A DNA stretch of 64,000 bases from Cryobacterium sp. PH31-O1 (GCF_030063455.1 NZ_JASITB010000004.1:124001-188000), one strand, 5' to 3'; positions 17,324 through 30,339 are shown, numbered from the stretch's first letter. Made by a program: numbers and translations. The notes: generated by a model from the sequence alone, not told the origin.

Positions 17324-18009
17324 CCGTTCGCCTTCGTTTGGTTGTTTCTGGGCATGTACCAGGCCGAGGTATTCGTCACGTCATACGTCACGGCAACCCC
17401 GTGACGTTCGGCGGCGGTCACGAGAGCCTGAACCGCGTCTTGAAAAACGGGGTCGACCAGGCCCTGACCCCAGACGCCCTTGAACCCGGTCACCTTCTTG
17501 TCGGCGTCGAGGGCGCGCAACACCTTCGGCGGGTTGCCGACCCGGGCCAGCACCCCGTCGGAGTCTGTGACGAAGACGTCGACGAACATCGTCGAGTCCG
17601 TGCCGAACAGATGCGTCACGGTTGAGGTGTACGGCGACATCCCCCGAGGAGTCAGCGAATGGTCGTAGATTCTCACGTAGCTGACCTCGGCCCAGGCGAT
17701 GGTTCCCAGTCGCGGCAGGCCAAGACCAACCTCGGAGACGGACAGCGCGAGGCGATTGTCGGCATTCCACTTGTTCTCGGCCTGGCGCGCGGTGAACAAG
17801 CTGGTCGCTGCTCCGATGCCAAAGATGAGAATGGCGAAGACGTACGCGAACCACGAACGGGCCGTGAGGGCGCTGGCGACCAGGCCGCCCAGAAGAAAGA
17901 GCGTGAAAACCAGGCCGGCGACGGTGTTGGCTCGCCGATACTTGGCGGCGAGGCCCGGCGCGTACCGGGCAACGTAGGCGTTCGCCAGGTTGGGCGGCGT
18001 TGGTTCCAT
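17320..18009 (-). CDS. Two-helix membrane protein of unknown function
   Basis: The 229-residue product has two adjacent membrane helices near residues 28-50 and 53-72 (VAGLVFTLFLLGGLVASAL, then FAYVFAILIFGIGAATSLF). A soluble C-terminal domain of about 150 residues follows and contains IAWAEVSYVRIYDHSL and FGTDSTMFVDVFVTDSDGV. This pattern, membrane pair plus a PH-like beta domain, recurs in bacterial membrane proteins of unknown role. GAGGAG lies 7 bases before the ATG. It is the first gene of a two-gene unit with the 109-residue protein and lies upstream of the toxin genes. Confidence 0.65.
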   Translation of the reverse strand: MEPTPPNLANAYVARYAPGLAAKYRRANTVAGLVFTLFLLGGLVASALTARSWFAYVFAILIFGIGAATSLFTARQAENKWNADNRLALSVSEVGLGLPRLGTIAWAEVSYVRIYDHSLTPRGMSPYTSTVTHLFGTDSTMFVDVFVTDSDGVLARVGNPPKVLRALDADKKVTGFKGVWGQGLVDPVFQDAVQALVTAAERHGVAVTYDVTNTSAWYMPRNNQTKANG

Positions 18010-18149
18010 GGTTGCAGCTCCTCACGTACGTCGCTGGAGGCAAATCGACGTCAGCGGGCCGTCCTGACCCCCATTCGCGGACTAGTCGACGAGCCTCCAT
18101 CGTACTGTGTCGCAATTTGGAGCGACGCGGGCAGCACCTGCGGTGGGAG

Positions 18150-19721
18150 TTATCTCTGTAGCGCGAGTGACTCGAGCAGTTCGGGGGCGCGGCGGTCGAG
18201 CCGCGCGCCACCCCAGCGGATACCCATCTGGAAGAACACCAACCCGAGTATTAGACCCACGACCAGCGCGAGCCAACTGAAGAGCGCCTGACCGGTCACC
18301 GCAGCCACGATCAGCAGCGTGAGCTCGGGCGCGACCAGTAGGGAAAGAATCCCCCAGGTAGCCATCGACGATACGACGGTCGTGAAGCCAGCCCCTGGCG
18401 GCGACTTGAACGGGCTGTCGCCCGGAGCCGGAACCGGAACCACTACCGTCGCCGAGGACACACTCGAAAGCCCCAGGCCGCTGAGCAAAATACCGATCGA
18501 CAGGCCGAGGATTCCCGGCAACAGGCTCCACGTGGAGGAGAGCATTACCGATACGACCGAGAAGATGAGCACAATTGGTCCAGCGAAAACCAAAACCGCC
18601 AGGGCCCGACCGGTGCGGTCAGCAATTCCGGTGACCCCGAGTGACATATGGCTGGCGAAGGCGGTGCCGTCGTAGGACAGATCGGTGAAGATGGCGAGGG
18701 CGAGAAACAGCGCCGCGATCGGCGCCATCGCGTTGAAGAACGCGGGCGAGTCGTTCGTCGAACTGTAGAACCACAGAAGCGCGGGCATCAGCGGAACGAG
18801 AATCAGTTGCTTGGAATAGCGCGGATCCCGAATCCAGTAGGTGAGCGAGCGCGCCATGACCGCCCCGGTTGGCGTTTCGGGAACGACCGCGAACAGACCG
18901 AGTTTGCCGTGGGTGCTCGCGCGCGCGGTGGAACGCGGCGGCGCGACGAGCACAGTGGCCAGGGCTCGTCGCCACACAAGCGCCATCACCACCAGTGTCG
19001 CCAGGCCAATCAGAAATTTGAGCCCGGCGATGCCGTAGTGGCCGAGCGCGAGTTCCGACGGCACCGCCCAGAGGGCTCCGAGGGGTGTCCACGATAGTGC
19101 CTCGGCCACCCCGGGCAAGGCATCCTGGGCGTTGCTGATCCCGCTGGAGACACCGACAATGATCGGTCCGGCGAGGAACATCGGAATAAGGATGAGCGTT
19201 CCGCCCACTTCGCGAAACCGGCGCCCCGAGGTGAGCGTGCTGCTGAGGGACGCCACCATGCGCGATCCCACGACACACGTGAGTGCGGCGAGCACCCCGC
19301 ACACAAGCGCGACCACGGCGATGAGCGGATGCCGCCACCAGGTTGTTGCTGTGGCGAGGGCGGCGAGAACTGTAACGATACCGGGGATGCCGAGCACCCC
19401 GGCAAACATGAGCCCGATCTGCATCTGGCCGAGCGGGATGGGAAAGTTTACGAGCCGGGCGGTGTCGAGGGTCTGGTCGATGCCGGCCACCACGATAGGC
19501 AGCACGAGCCAGCCGAGAATCGTCGCCGACCCGGCCAGAATGACTATGGTGCGCGCCAGTTCCACCGGGGCGTTGCCAAGAACCACCAGGCCGAAGGTGA
19601 CGATTAGGAGCAGACCGAGACCATAGACGGCACCAAAGATCAGGGCCACCACCTGCCACGGACTGCGGCGCAGGCCATTGCGGAGCAGAAGCAGGCGTAG
19701 CGTTACGAGATGTTTAACCAC
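18150..19721 (-). CDS. ABC-2 type multidrug/peptide exporter permease
   Basis: The 523-residue protein has about 12 predicted hydrophobic helices spread evenly over its length and no soluble domain, as in large ABC-2 type permeases. It is encoded directly after, and overlapping by 19 bases, a DrrA-like ATPase, which identifies it as the membrane subunit. The GTG start is preceded by GAGGGG. The cargo is not indicated. The 140-base gap to the next gene (18010-18149) is unremarkable. Confidence 0.82.
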   Translation of the reverse strand: MVKHLVTLRLLLLRNGLRRSPWQVVALIFGAVYGLGLLLIVTFGLVVLGNAPVELARTIVILAGSATILGWLVLPIVVAGIDQTLDTARLVNFPIPLGQMQIGLMFAGVLGIPGIVTVLAALATATTWWRHPLIAVVALVCGVLAALTCVVGSRMVASLSSTLTSGRRFREVGGTLILIPMFLAGPIIVGVSSGISNAQDALPGVAEALSWTPLGALWAVPSELALGHYGIAGLKFLIGLATLVVMALVWRRALATVLVAPPRSTARASTHGKLGLFAVVPETPTGAVMARSLTYWIRDPRYSKQLILVPLMPALLWFYSSTNDSPAFFNAMAPIAALFLALAIFTDLSYDGTAFASHMSLGVTGIADRTGRALAVLVFAGPIVLIFSVVSVMLSSTWSLLPGILGLSIGILLSGLGLSSVSSATVVVPVPAPGDSPFKSPPGAGFTTVVSSMATWGILSLLVAPELTLLIVAAVTGQALFSWLALVVGLILGLVFFQMGIRWGGARLDRRAPELLESLALQR

Positions 19722-20569
19722 GCCGGCCCCTCTGCGTGGTGGCGGCCACCGACAAGTTGCACGAAGCGCTCTTCGAGGGTAGACCCAGCGCGCACTTCAT
19801 CGATGGTGCCCGCGGCCACAACACGGCCGGCGGCGATCACGGCCACATGGTCACACATCCGCTGCACTAGGTCCATGGCGTGGCTAGACACGATTACGGT
19901 GCCACCCGAGCGCACATAGCCCTGCAAAATGTCGCGGATGTTCGCAGCCGACACCGGGTCGACCGATTCAAAGGGTTCGTCGAGCACGAGCAGTCTCGGG
20001 GCGTGCACGAGAGCACAGGCTAGCGCGATCTTCTTGGTCATGCCGGCGGAATAGTCCACCACGAGGTTGCCGGCGGCGTCTTGAAGGTCGAGCAGGCGTA
20101 ACAGGTCCGCCACGCGTTCAGCCACGGTGTCGCGGGTCATGCCCGAAAGCAGGCCCGAGTAGGTGACGAGTTGTTCGCCGGACAGCCGGTCGAAAAGCCG
20201 CACGCCGTCGGCCAGGATGCCCACGAGTCGCTTGGCCTCGAGCGGGTTCTGCCACACGTCGACACCCTGAATCCAGATCTTCCCAACGTCCGGGCGCAGC
20301 AGGCCGGTCGCCATCGACAGCGTCGTGGTCTTGCCGGCACCGTTGGGTCCGACGAGACCGTAGAAGGAGCCAACGGGCACGTCGAGGTTGATGCCGTTCA
20401 CGGCCACGGTTTCGCCGAAGCGCTTGCCGAGCCCACGAATCGAGAGCGCGGCCGAAGCGTTACCTTGTAGCGTGGGCGGCGGGGAGGGCTGCGGCGCAGG
20501 CGGTGGGGCTGCCTGCGCGTTTGCGTTGATCCGCTCACGGATCGACTCGGCTTCGGTGGGCTCCGGCAT
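19703..20569 (-). CDS. ABC exporter ATP-binding protein
   Basis: The 288-residue ATPase has Walker A (GPNGAGKTTTLS), a signature YSAGMTKKIALACAL (divergent from LSGGQ, as in YtrB/CcmA-like exporters), Walker B (LLVLDEPFESVDP) and an H-loop (VSSHAMDL). A Pro-rich N-terminal tail of about 45 residues precedes the domain. The ATG at 20569 fits an AGGAAGAGG ribosome site 8 bases upstream. An ATG ten codons earlier lacks one. It forms a two-gene exporter unit with the permease. Confidence 0.9.
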   Translation of the reverse strand: MPEPTEAESIRERINANAQAAPPPAPQPSPPPTLQGNASAALSIRGLGKRFGETVAVNGINLDVPVGSFYGLVGPNGAGKTTTLSMATGLLRPDVGKIWIQGVDVWQNPLEAKRLVGILADGVRLFDRLSGEQLVTYSGLLSGMTRDTVAERVADLLRLLDLQDAAGNLVVDYSAGMTKKIALACALVHAPRLLVLDEPFESVDPVSAANIRDILQGYVRSGGTVIVSSHAMDLVQRMCDHVAVIAAGRVVAAGTIDEVRAGSTLEERFVQLVGGRHHAEGPAWLNIS

Positions 20570-20732
20570 GGCATTGACCTCTTCCTGGTGTGCTGTCATC
20601 TATTCGAGCTTGCCGCGCGGGCCCGATAATCGTTACGGCTACTTCAGGGTATAGACAGCGCATACCGGGGCGCATCTCCTGAGGTACGTGAAGTGCAGCG
20701 TTTTCGCCGATCGGTGTGACCCTGAACCGGCA

Positions 20733-20758
20733 AAGGCCCCCGAATTTTCGGGGGCCTT
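20733..20758 (-). terminator. Intrinsic terminator downstream of nrdF
   Basis: The arms aaggccccc (20733-20741) and gggggcctt (20750-20758) form a 9-bp stem with an 8-base loop. The hairpin lies 18 bases beyond the nrdF stop and is followed on the minus strand by only a short T run. It most likely ends the nrdHIEF transcript. Confidence 0.75.
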
Positions 20759-20775
20759 CGGCTTTACTGCGAGCT

Positions 20776-23931
<3,156 letters not shown>

Positions 23932-23935
<4 letters not shown>

Positions 23936-24336
23936 GGCTGTTGTTTCCAAAATTCTTCCAATCCGTCGTGAACGATGCGCACATCATCCGGTGTTCCAAA
24001 TACTTCAAAGCGATAGAGGTGAGGCACCTTGCACTTAGCGGCGATGATGTCGCCGGCCAGACAGTAGGCCGTACCGAAATTCATGTTGCCGGCGCCGATG
24101 ACGCCGCGAATCAACGACCGATTGGTTTCGTTGTTCAAAAATTTGATGACCTGCTTGGGTACCGCCCCGCCCATACTGCCGCCGCCATAGGTGGGCACGC
24201 ACAGCACGAACGGCTCCTCGGCGACGAGCGGCTCCTCGCGCGCGTGCAGAGGAATGCGCGCTGCCGACCGACCGAGCTTCTCGACGAACCGACGCGTGTT
24301 GCCCGAGGTGCTCGAGAAGTACACGATGTCAGTCAT
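23932..24336 (-). CDS. nrdI: NrdI flavodoxin-like RNR maturase
   Basis: The 134-residue flavodoxin-like protein carries the FMN-binding loop [15 protein letters not shown] near the N-terminus and [17 protein letters not shown] and [10 protein letters not shown] further on. NrdI supplies the oxidant that forms the dimanganese-tyrosyl radical in NrdF. It overlaps the nrdE start and follows nrdH after 59 bases. Confidence 0.95.
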
Positions 24337-24395
24337 CTAGTGTGGCGTTTCTGGTCGGGCGACAGGTGGTTCGGGGTGTTGCGCGTTGATGGTGA

Positions 24396-24629
24396 CTACG
24401 CGAGGCGAGCGGCGAGTGCGTTGATCTTGTCGGGGCGAAAGCCTGACCAATGTTCTTCGTCGGTGATCACGACGGGGGCCTGCAGGTACCCAAGGGCCTT
24501 GACGGCTTGCAGGGCGTTTTCGTCGACCGAGAGGTCGAGCACCTCGTACTCGATGCCCTTGTTGTCGAGGGCGCGGTAGGTGGCCGTGCACTGCACGCAG
24601 GAGGGCTTCGTGTAAACGGTGATTGCCAT
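24396..24629 (-). CDS. nrdH: NrdH glutaredoxin-like redoxin
   Basis: The 77-residue thioredoxin-fold protein has the redox motif CVQC at residues 11-14. The C-terminal WSGFRPDKI is characteristic of NrdH, which is reduced by thioredoxin reductase and regenerates NrdE. AGAAAGG lies 9 bases before the ATG. It is the first gene of the operon, and NrdR boxes lie about 175-220 bases upstream. Confidence 0.96.
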   Translation of the reverse strand: MAITVYTKPSCVQCTATYRALDNKGIEYEVLDLSVDENALQAVKALGYLQAPVVITDEEHWSGFRPDKINALAARLA

Positions 24630-24672
24630 GGTTATGGCCTTTCTTCTTGGCAGTTCAGTCTAAATCCGTTCG

Positions 24673-24691
24673 ACATACTTCGCAAGTATGT
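24673..24691. repeat. Perfect inverted repeat in the nrdH leader
   Basis: The sequence acatactt-cgc-aagtatgt is a perfect 8-bp inverted repeat centred about 53 bases upstream of the nrdH ATG. It may be an operator or an RNA hairpin close to the ribosome site. It does not match the actinobacterial LexA box at its right half. Confidence 0.5.
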
Positions 24692-24801
24692 TCGATGAAA
24701 CTCTGTGATAGCCCGCAAAAGTTCGTTAGTGATCGCGGTGCATACCATGGTGCAAAATGAGCAAGTGTGCTGTCTGGCCGTAGCGCCTGACTAGAGTTTC
24801 A

Positions 24802-24849
24802 ATACTACATCTTGTGATCTCCCGGCTCAATAGCCACTACATGCAGTAA
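24802..24849. promoter_or_regulatory. NrdR box pair upstream of nrdHIEF
   Basis: Two 16-base sites, ataCTACATCTTGTGA (24802-24817) and ccaCTACATGCAGTAA (24834-24849), both fit the NrdR consensus acaCwAtATaTwGtgt at most positions. Their starts are 32 bases apart, about three helical turns, which is the known arrangement for NrdR repression of ribonucleotide reductase genes. The 24630-25125 gap contains no gene. Confidence 0.8.
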
Positions 24850-24863
24850 TTACATTTGTGTAG

Positions 24864-24948
24864 TTATCCACCGAGATTCCACATGTTGCCCACAGCTCCA
24901 CGATGAGAAACCGCCCGGATTCCGCGGAACTTCGGCCAGTTATCCACA
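24864..24948. promoter_or_regulatory. DnaA-box-like sites near the nrd promoter
   Basis: The 9-mers ttatccacc (24864-24872) and ttatccaca (24940-24948) match the DnaA box TTATCCACA with one and no mismatch. A weaker ttgcccaca lies between them near 24886. DnaA controls nrd expression in some bacteria, so a link to replication timing is possible. Chance occurrence of a 9-mer pair is not excluded. Confidence 0.45.
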
Positions 24949-25125
24949 GGCACGGTTCTCGACATTATTTTGCCTGTGGAATCGCTGGCGGCGTGTCGAG
25001 CCCGGCGGCCAGCGGGCATCCGCCGTTAACCGCAAAGCTGGCCGGGCGCGCAGAAACGGACCGGCCGCCACAGAAGGTGGAGACCGGCCCGTCGGGCGGT
25101 GCTGGCTAGCAGTGGATGCTGCGCG

Positions 25126-26217
25126 CTACTTGGTCAGCGGCGATAGCTTCGGGTCGCTGGCGTACGCCTCGGCCGCATTCTCCTTGGTGACGATGACCGG
25201 GGGGATCAGGTACGCCGGCACGATCTTGTTGCCGTTGTCGTAGGTGTCGTCGTTGGTCTCAGGAGTGCCGCCGGTCTGCAGCGCCTTGATCATGTCAATG
25301 GCCTGCGCAACGAGAAGACGGGTGTCCTTGTTGATGGTGGAGTACTGCTCTCCCGCCATGATCGACTTGACCGACTCCACTTCGGAGTCCTGACCGGTGA
25401 CAACCGGAATGGGCTTGCCAGCCGCTTTCACCGAGGTGATGATGGCGCGGGCCAGGGTGTCGTTGGGCGAGAGCACCCCGTCGATTTCCTTGTCACCGTA
25501 GGTGCTGGTGAGCAGCGAGTCCATGCGGCTCTGGGCGTTTTCGGCCTTCCAGTCGGCCGTCGCGGTCTGCTTGATGTCGGTCTGACCGGAGGCGACGACG
25601 AGGGTTCCGTCGTCGATCTTCGGCTGCAGCACGCTCATCGCACCGTTGAAGAACACGGGCGCATTGGCGTCGGCGGAGTTGCCCGAGAACAGTTCGATGT
25701 TGTACGGTCCCTCGGGCTTCTGGGCTGCGAGACCATCGAGCAGCGCTTGCCCCTGGAGCTCGCCGACCTTGAAGTTGTCGAAGGCTACGTAGTAGTCGAC
25801 GTCGTCGGTGTTCAGGATGAGGCGGTCATAGGCGATGACGATGGCACCGGCGTCGTGGGCGTCCTTGACCTGCGTGCCGAGCTGGCCGCCGTCCTGGGCT
25901 CCGACGATGATGACCTTGGCGCCGTTGGTGACCATGGCGGAGATCTGGTCCTGCTGGTCCTTGACCGTCGTCGACGCTCCGGCGTACTGCACGTCACCCT
26001 CGAATCCGGCCTCCTTGAGGCCGTCCTCGAAGAGTCCGCCGGCCAGCACCCAGTTCTCGCTCGTCTTCGAGGGAAGGGCGACGCCGATGACGGAGTCCGC
26101 CGCGAATCCGGCTGCCGCATCGCTGCCGCCGGCCGTCTCTGGCGCTCGGCTTGAGCAGCCGGAGAGCGCCATGAGCGCTACCGCGGCTACCGCTGTGACC
26201 GTGAGAATTTTTCGCAT
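25126..26217 (-). CDS. chvE: Monosaccharide ABC transporter substrate-binding lipoprotein (ChvE-like)
   Basis: The 363-residue solute-binding protein starts with a lipoprotein signal (MRKILTVTAVAAVALMALSGC, lipidated Cys near residue 21). It has the type I periplasmic-binding fold pattern: IGVALPSKTSENWVLAG, IIVGAQDGGQLG, AYDRLI and DGVLSPNDTLARAII. These match ChvE-type proteins for glucose, galactose, xylose and arabinose. The ATG at 26217 is the start, since the longer frame precedes the signal peptide without a ribosome site. It is the third gene after the ATPase and permease. The protein would sit outside the membrane and hand sugars to MmsB. Confidence 0.88.
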   Translation of the reverse strand: MRKILTVTAVAAVALMALSGCSSRAPETAGGSDAAAGFAADSVIGVALPSKTSENWVLAGGLFEDGLKEAGFEGDVQYAGASTTVKDQQDQISAMVTNGAKVIIVGAQDGGQLGTQVKDAHDAGAIVIAYDRLILNTDDVDYYVAFDNFKVGELQGQALLDGLAAQKPEGPYNIELFSGNSADANAPVFFNGAMSVLQPKIDDGTLVVASGQTDIKQTATADWKAENAQSRMDSLLTSTYGDKEIDGVLSPNDTLARAIITSVKAAGKPIPVVTGQDSEVESVKSIMAGEQYSTINKDTRLLVAQAIDMIKALQTGGTPETNDDTYDNGNKIVPAYLIPPVIVTKENAAEAYASDPKLSPLTK

Positions 26218-26297
26218 GTCAATCACTTTCTGTTTTGGGTTGTAGAGGATAGAGCGGGAAAATCGTCGCACCGGTGGCGTTCAAGGAACGCTGGCGT

Positions 26298-27635
26298 TCA
26301 ATTCGTGGGGTTGTCCGCGGGCCGCGCCGAGGAGGGCGTGCCGGCATCCGGGAGCACCGCGGGGGGAGGTTGCGGCGGATCCGACACCCTGCGGTTGCGG
26401 GTGAGCAAACCGATGATCGACGGTCGACCCTGGCTCTTGTTCCAGACGTCCACGCCGACGGCAGCTAGAAGTACCATGCCCTTGATGATCTGCACCAGGT
26501 CGGAGCCCACGCCGAGCAGCTGCAGTCCGTTGTTCAGAACGGCCATGACCAGACCACCGACGATGGAACCAATCACTGTTCCAATGCCGCCTGACACCGC
26601 CGCGCCTCCGATGAAGACGGCCGCGATGGCGTCGAGTTCCCAGCTCAGGCCGTCTTGAGGGCCGGATGCCCCGGCGCGAGCCACGAAGATCATACCGGCC
26701 AGGGAGGCCAGGATCGACATGTTCATCATGACGAGAAAGTTGACCCGGCGGGAGTTGACACCGGAGAGTTCCGCAGCGAGCTTGTTGCCGCCAACCGCGT
26801 AGACATGGCGACCGACGATGGTGTTGCGGGTGACGAAGCTGTAGAACAGGACCAGCACACCGAGGATGATGCCCGACACCGGAAAACTCGTGCCAACCCG
26901 GCCACCGGCAAAGAGGAAGGTTGCGTAGATGACGACCGCGTCGAGCAGTCCGACCTTGAGTACGCTGCCCCAGAGTGGGGACATCTCGGAGTGCATTGTT
27001 TTCTGTACCTTGCGCGCCCGCCACTCACGAACGGCAATCGCGACGGCGATCAGAAAGCCCAGTACGAGCGTGAGGTTGTTGAATCCGGTGATCGGTCCCA
27101 CTTCGGGGAGATAGCCGGCACCGATCAGGGTGAAGCCGTCCGGAACCGGCACGGTGTCGGCGTTGCCGATCAACTGGTTGCCGCCACGAAAGATGAGCAT
27201 GCCGGCCAGCGTCACGATGAAGGCGGGAACACCGATGTAGGCCACCCAGAATCCCTGCCAGGCGCCGATCAGCGCGCCGACGAAGAGGCCAAAAAGTATG
27301 GCGAGGGGCCAGGGAAAGTTCCAGTCCGACATGGAGATGGCCACGACGATGCCGGAGAACGCCGCGACCGAACCGACCGACAGGTCGATATGGCCGGCGA
27401 TGATCACCATGACCATGCCGATGGCAAGAATGAGAATGTAGGAGTACTGGCTGACCAGGTTGATCAGGTTGCCCGACGAGAGGGTGAGGCCGTCGGTCAG
27501 AAACTGGAACAGCAGGATTATGGCGATCAGGCTGAATAGGATTCCAAATTGACGCAGATTACCCTTGCCGCGGCCGAAGATCGACTTGCGACCTTCGTCT
27601 TTTTTCGTGTCGATCGGGGCCGTGTTGCTGCTCAT
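26298..27635 (-). CDS. mmsB: Monosaccharide ABC transporter permease
   Basis: This 445-residue membrane protein has about ten hydrophobic helices and the permease segment [22 protein letters not shown] before [12 protein letters not shown]. This is characteristic of the RbsC/XylH/MmsB family. At over 400 residues it matches the longer GguB/MmsB type. A Pro-rich tail ends the protein. Its ATG overlaps the ATPase stop (ATGA), and the binding-protein gene follows after 80 bases. Confidence 0.9.
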   Translation of the reverse strand: MSSNTAPIDTKKDEGRKSIFGRGKGNLRQFGILFSLIAIILLFQFLTDGLTLSSGNLINLVSQYSYILILAIGMVMVIIAGHIDLSVGSVAAFSGIVVAISMSDWNFPWPLAILFGLFVGALIGAWQGFWVAYIGVPAFIVTLAGMLIFRGGNQLIGNADTVPVPDGFTLIGAGYLPEVGPITGFNNLTLVLGFLIAVAIAVREWRARKVQKTMHSEMSPLWGSVLKVGLLDAVVIYATFLFAGGRVGTSFPVSGIILGVLVLFYSFVTRNTIVGRHVYAVGGNKLAAELSGVNSRRVNFLVMMNMSILASLAGMIFVARAGASGPQDGLSWELDAIAAVFIGGAAVSGGIGTVIGSIVGGLVMAVLNNGLQLLGVGSDLVQIIKGMVLLAAVGVDVWNKSQGRPSIIGLLTRNRRVSDPPQPPPAVLPDAGTPSSARPADNPTN

Positions 27636-29182
27636 ATGCTGCGCACCTTCTTCTTGGCAGAGGTCATGCTTTTCATCAGGGATTCCGGGTCGGCATCGGC
27701 ACCGTCAATGCAGTCGGTGATTGCGCCCTCGAAGATTGTGTAGATGCGGTCGGCCAGACCGAGCAGCTCCGGCAGCTCGGACGAGATCAGGATCACGCCC
27801 TTACCCTGGGCGGCGAGGGCCTGGATGATGCCGTAGATCTCGTATTTCGCCCCGACATCGATGCCTCGGGTGGGTTCATCCAGGATCAGGATGTCGGGGT
27901 CAGTGAACATCCACTTGGCCAGCACCACCTTTTGCTGGTTACCACCGGAAAGTTTGCTCACGCCCATGTCGACGTTGGGCGTCTTGATGCGCAGGTTTTT
28001 GCGGTACTCCTCGGCGATGGAGTATTCCTTGGCGTCGTTCACGACGGGGCCGGCGGAGATTTTCGAGAGCTTGGCCGAGACGATGGAGCGCTTGATGTCG
28101 TCGAGCAGATTGAGCCCGAGCGCCTTGCGGTCTTCACTCACGTACGCGAGACCGTGCTCGATGGCCTCGCCAACGTTGCGCAGCTCGATCTCCTTGCCGT
28201 CCTTGAAGATTTGGCCGGAGATGAAGTTGCCGTACGAGCGGCCGAAGATGCTCATGGCGAGCTCGGTGCGCCCGGCACCCATCAGCCCGGCGATGCCGAC
28301 GATCTCGCCGGTGCGAACGGTCAGGTTGGATCCTTTCACGACCATCCGCTCTGACACCTGCGGGTGTTGCACGGTCCAGTCCCGCACCTCGAAGAACACC
28401 TCACCGATTTTCGGTGTTCGGTCGGGAAACCGGCTCTCCAGGCTGCGCCCGACCATGCCGCGAATGATGCGGTCTTCATTGACGCCGTCGGCGGCGATGT
28501 CGAGGGTCTCGATGGCCCGACCGTCGCGGATAATGGTGATGGAGTCGGCGATCTGTTCGATCTCGTTGAGCTTGTGCGAGATCATGATCGAGCTGATTCC
28601 CTTGCCCTTGAGCCCCCGAATGAGGTCGAGCAGGTGCTGGGAGTCGGCCTCGTTGAGCGCGGCGGTCGGCTCGTCGAGAATGAGCACCTTCACTGACTTG
28701 TTGAGGGCTTTGGCGATTTCAACCAGCTGCTGCTTGCCAACGCCGATGTTCTTGATCAGGGTGTCGGGGTCGTCGCGAAGACCGACCCGGGCGAGGAGCT
28801 CGTAGGCGGTGCGTTTGGCACCGACCCAGTCGATGGCGCCCCACTTGGTGGGCTCATTGCCCAAAAAGATGTTCTCGGTGATCGAGAGTTCAGGAATGAG
28901 GGCCAGTTCCTGATGGATGATGGCAATTCCGGCGGCTTCGCTCGACCGAATGTCCTTGAACCGCATCTCAGCGCCCTGAAAAATGATGTCACCCGAATAT
29001 GAACCGTACGGGTATACCCCGGAGAGCACTTTCATGAGGGTGGACTTGCCGGCACCGTTCTCGCCGCAGATCGCGTGGATTTCTCCGGCCCTGACGGTGA
29101 GCGACACATTGGAGAGCGCTTTCACTCCCGGAAACTCCTTGGTGATGGAACGCATCTCCAAAATCACGTGCTCAACCGCCAT
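27632..29182 (-). CDS. mmsA: Monosaccharide ABC transporter ATP-binding protein (two ATPase domains)
   Basis: The 516-residue protein contains two fused ABC domains, as in sugar importers of the CUT2 group. The first has Walker [13 protein letters not shown] and Walker [13 protein letters not shown]. The second has a degenerate nucleotide site ([10 protein letters not shown]), signature [15 protein letters not shown] and Walker [22 protein letters not shown] precedes the ATG. It is the first structural gene after the LacI regulator and overlaps the permease gene. Confidence 0.93.
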   Translation of the reverse strand: MAVEHVILEMRSITKEFPGVKALSNVSLTVRAGEIHAICGENGAGKSTLMKVLSGVYPYGSYSGDIIFQGAEMRFKDIRSSEAAGIAIIHQELALIPELSITENIFLGNEPTKWGAIDWVGAKRTAYELLARVGLRDDPDTLIKNIGVGKQQLVEIAKALNKSVKVLILDEPTAALNEADSQHLLDLIRGLKGKGISSIMISHKLNEIEQIADSITIIRDGRAIETLDIAADGVNEDRIIRGMVGRSLESRFPDRTPKIGEVFFEVRDWTVQHPQVSERMVVKGSNLTVRTGEIVGIAGLMGAGRTELAMSIFGRSYGNFISGQIFKDGKEIELRNVGEAIEHGLAYVSEDRKALGLNLLDDIKRSIVSAKLSKISAGPVVNDAKEYSIAEEYRKNLRIKTPNVDMGVSKLSGGNQQKVVLAKWMFTDPDILILDEPTRGIDVGAKYEIYGIIQALAAQGKGVILISSELPELLGLADRIYTIFEGAITDCIDGADADPESLMKSMTSAKKKVRSI

Positions 29183-29208
29183 TGGTTTGCTCCTCCGTCA
29201 GCGGCCAT

Positions 29209-29222
29209 TGTGACCGTTCACA
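29209..29222. promoter_or_regulatory. Candidate operator before the sugar importer
   Basis: The palindrome TGTGACCGTTCACA has perfect 5-base arms (TGTGA/TCACA). It lies 27 bases upstream of the mmsA ATG in the 84-base gap after the LacI gene. It shares its half-site letters with the palindrome at 30340-30351, which would fit control by the same LacI protein. Confidence 0.45.
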
Positions 29223-29266
29223 TCGAAGTCTATGCTGGCCTCTGCGCCCAGTCATGTCAAGGGCCG

Positions 29267-30313
29267 TTAATAACGCTTAAGTAACGGCAGCCGAGAGACC
29301 GGCACCGGTCCGGTCGATCCACGCACAACCAACCGCGGAGCAATGGGGGCCGTTGGCACTTCCACACCCGTTCCCATCTCACGCAGGAGCGTCGCGAAGG
29401 CCAGACGGCCGATCCCGTCAAAGTCCTGATGCACCGTGGTGAGTGGTGGCCAGCTGTGGCTGGCCACCGGCACGTCGTCGAATCCAACGATGCTCACGTC
29501 GCCCGGAACGCTGAGCCTGGCGTCGTGCAAGGCGTGCAGCAGCCCCAATGCCATTTCGTCATTGGCCGCGAACACCGCCGAGAAGTCCCGAGAACGGAGC
29601 AGCTCCTGACCCGCGAAATACCCGAAGTCGGCGCTCCAGTCTCCGAGAATCGGCGGGTTGGTCATCAGGTCGGCGTCGTCGATCTCGAGCAGGAATCCGC
29701 GCATGCGCGCTTCCGCCTCGTTCCAGTCCTGCGGACCGGCCAGGTGAACGATCTCCCGGTGACCTAAATCGATGAGGTGTCGGGTCGCCATCCTGGCACC
29801 CAGAATCTGGTCGGCCGCGAGCGCCCGCAGGTCGTGTTTTCCGGTGGATTGCAGGCTGACGTATGGCACAGCGATATCCAGACGCTCGAGCACATCAAAG
29901 ACTCGTTCCTGCGGCGCAATGATCACGAGGCCCTCAACCGCCTGGTCGAGAAGGTGCTCCAGGGCATCCTCGATCGCCGCCGGGTCGGCCACGCCCAGAT
30001 TGGCGGTGTCGACGAAGTATCCCTGCCGCCTGGCGGCGTCCTCGATGGCAGCGACGCTTCGGGCCGGACCGTATTGGGCGCTCGACGCGGTCAGCACGCC
30101 GATGGTGCGGGACCGCCCCTTCGACAGCGCCCTGGCCGCCTGGTTCGGTCGGTATTGCAGCTCCTCCATCGCCTGGAGAATGCGGGCCTTCGTAGTTTCT
30201 CGAATGCTGGGGTGGTCGTTGAGCACGCGCGATACCGTCTGGTGGGATACCCCGGCGAGGCGCGCAACATCACGGATGCTGGGTGCGCGATCTTTGGGAA
30301 GATCTGCCGACAT
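29267..30313 (-). CDS. LacI-family transcriptional regulator of the sugar importer
   Basis: The 348-residue regulator has an N-terminal helix-turn-helix (SIRDVARLAGVSHQTVSRVL at residues 11-30), the hinge RPNQAARALSKGRSRTIGVL and a sugar-binding effector domain (FAANDEMALGLLHAL, VSIVGFDDVPVA). The ATG at 30313 is the likely start, with AAGG 6 bases upstream. A far longer open frame runs antisense to the next gene and is not the protein. The regulator lies just upstream of mmsA-mmsB-chvE and probably represses it until a sugar binds. Confidence 0.9.
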   Translation of the reverse strand: MSADLPKDRAPSIRDVARLAGVSHQTVSRVLNDHPSIRETTKARILQAMEELQYRPNQAARALSKGRSRTIGVLTASSAQYGPARSVAAIEDAARRQGYFVDTANLGVADPAAIEDALEHLLDQAVEGLVIIAPQERVFDVLERLDIAVPYVSLQSTGKHDLRALAADQILGARMATRHLIDLGHREIVHLAGPQDWNEAEARMRGFLLEIDDADLMTNPPILGDWSADFGYFAGQELLRSRDFSAVFAANDEMALGLLHALHDARLSVPGDVSIVGFDDVPVASHSWPPLTTVHQDFDGIGRLAFATLLREMGTGVEVPTAPIAPRLVVRGSTGPVPVSRLPLLKRY

Positions 30314-30339
30314 TGACAACCTTGCTCGCATGTGCACGG

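Noticed and set aside
24669..24695. LexA (SOS) box upstream of nrdH.
   Set aside because: The left half resembles TCGAAC, but the right half and spacing do not match the consensus.
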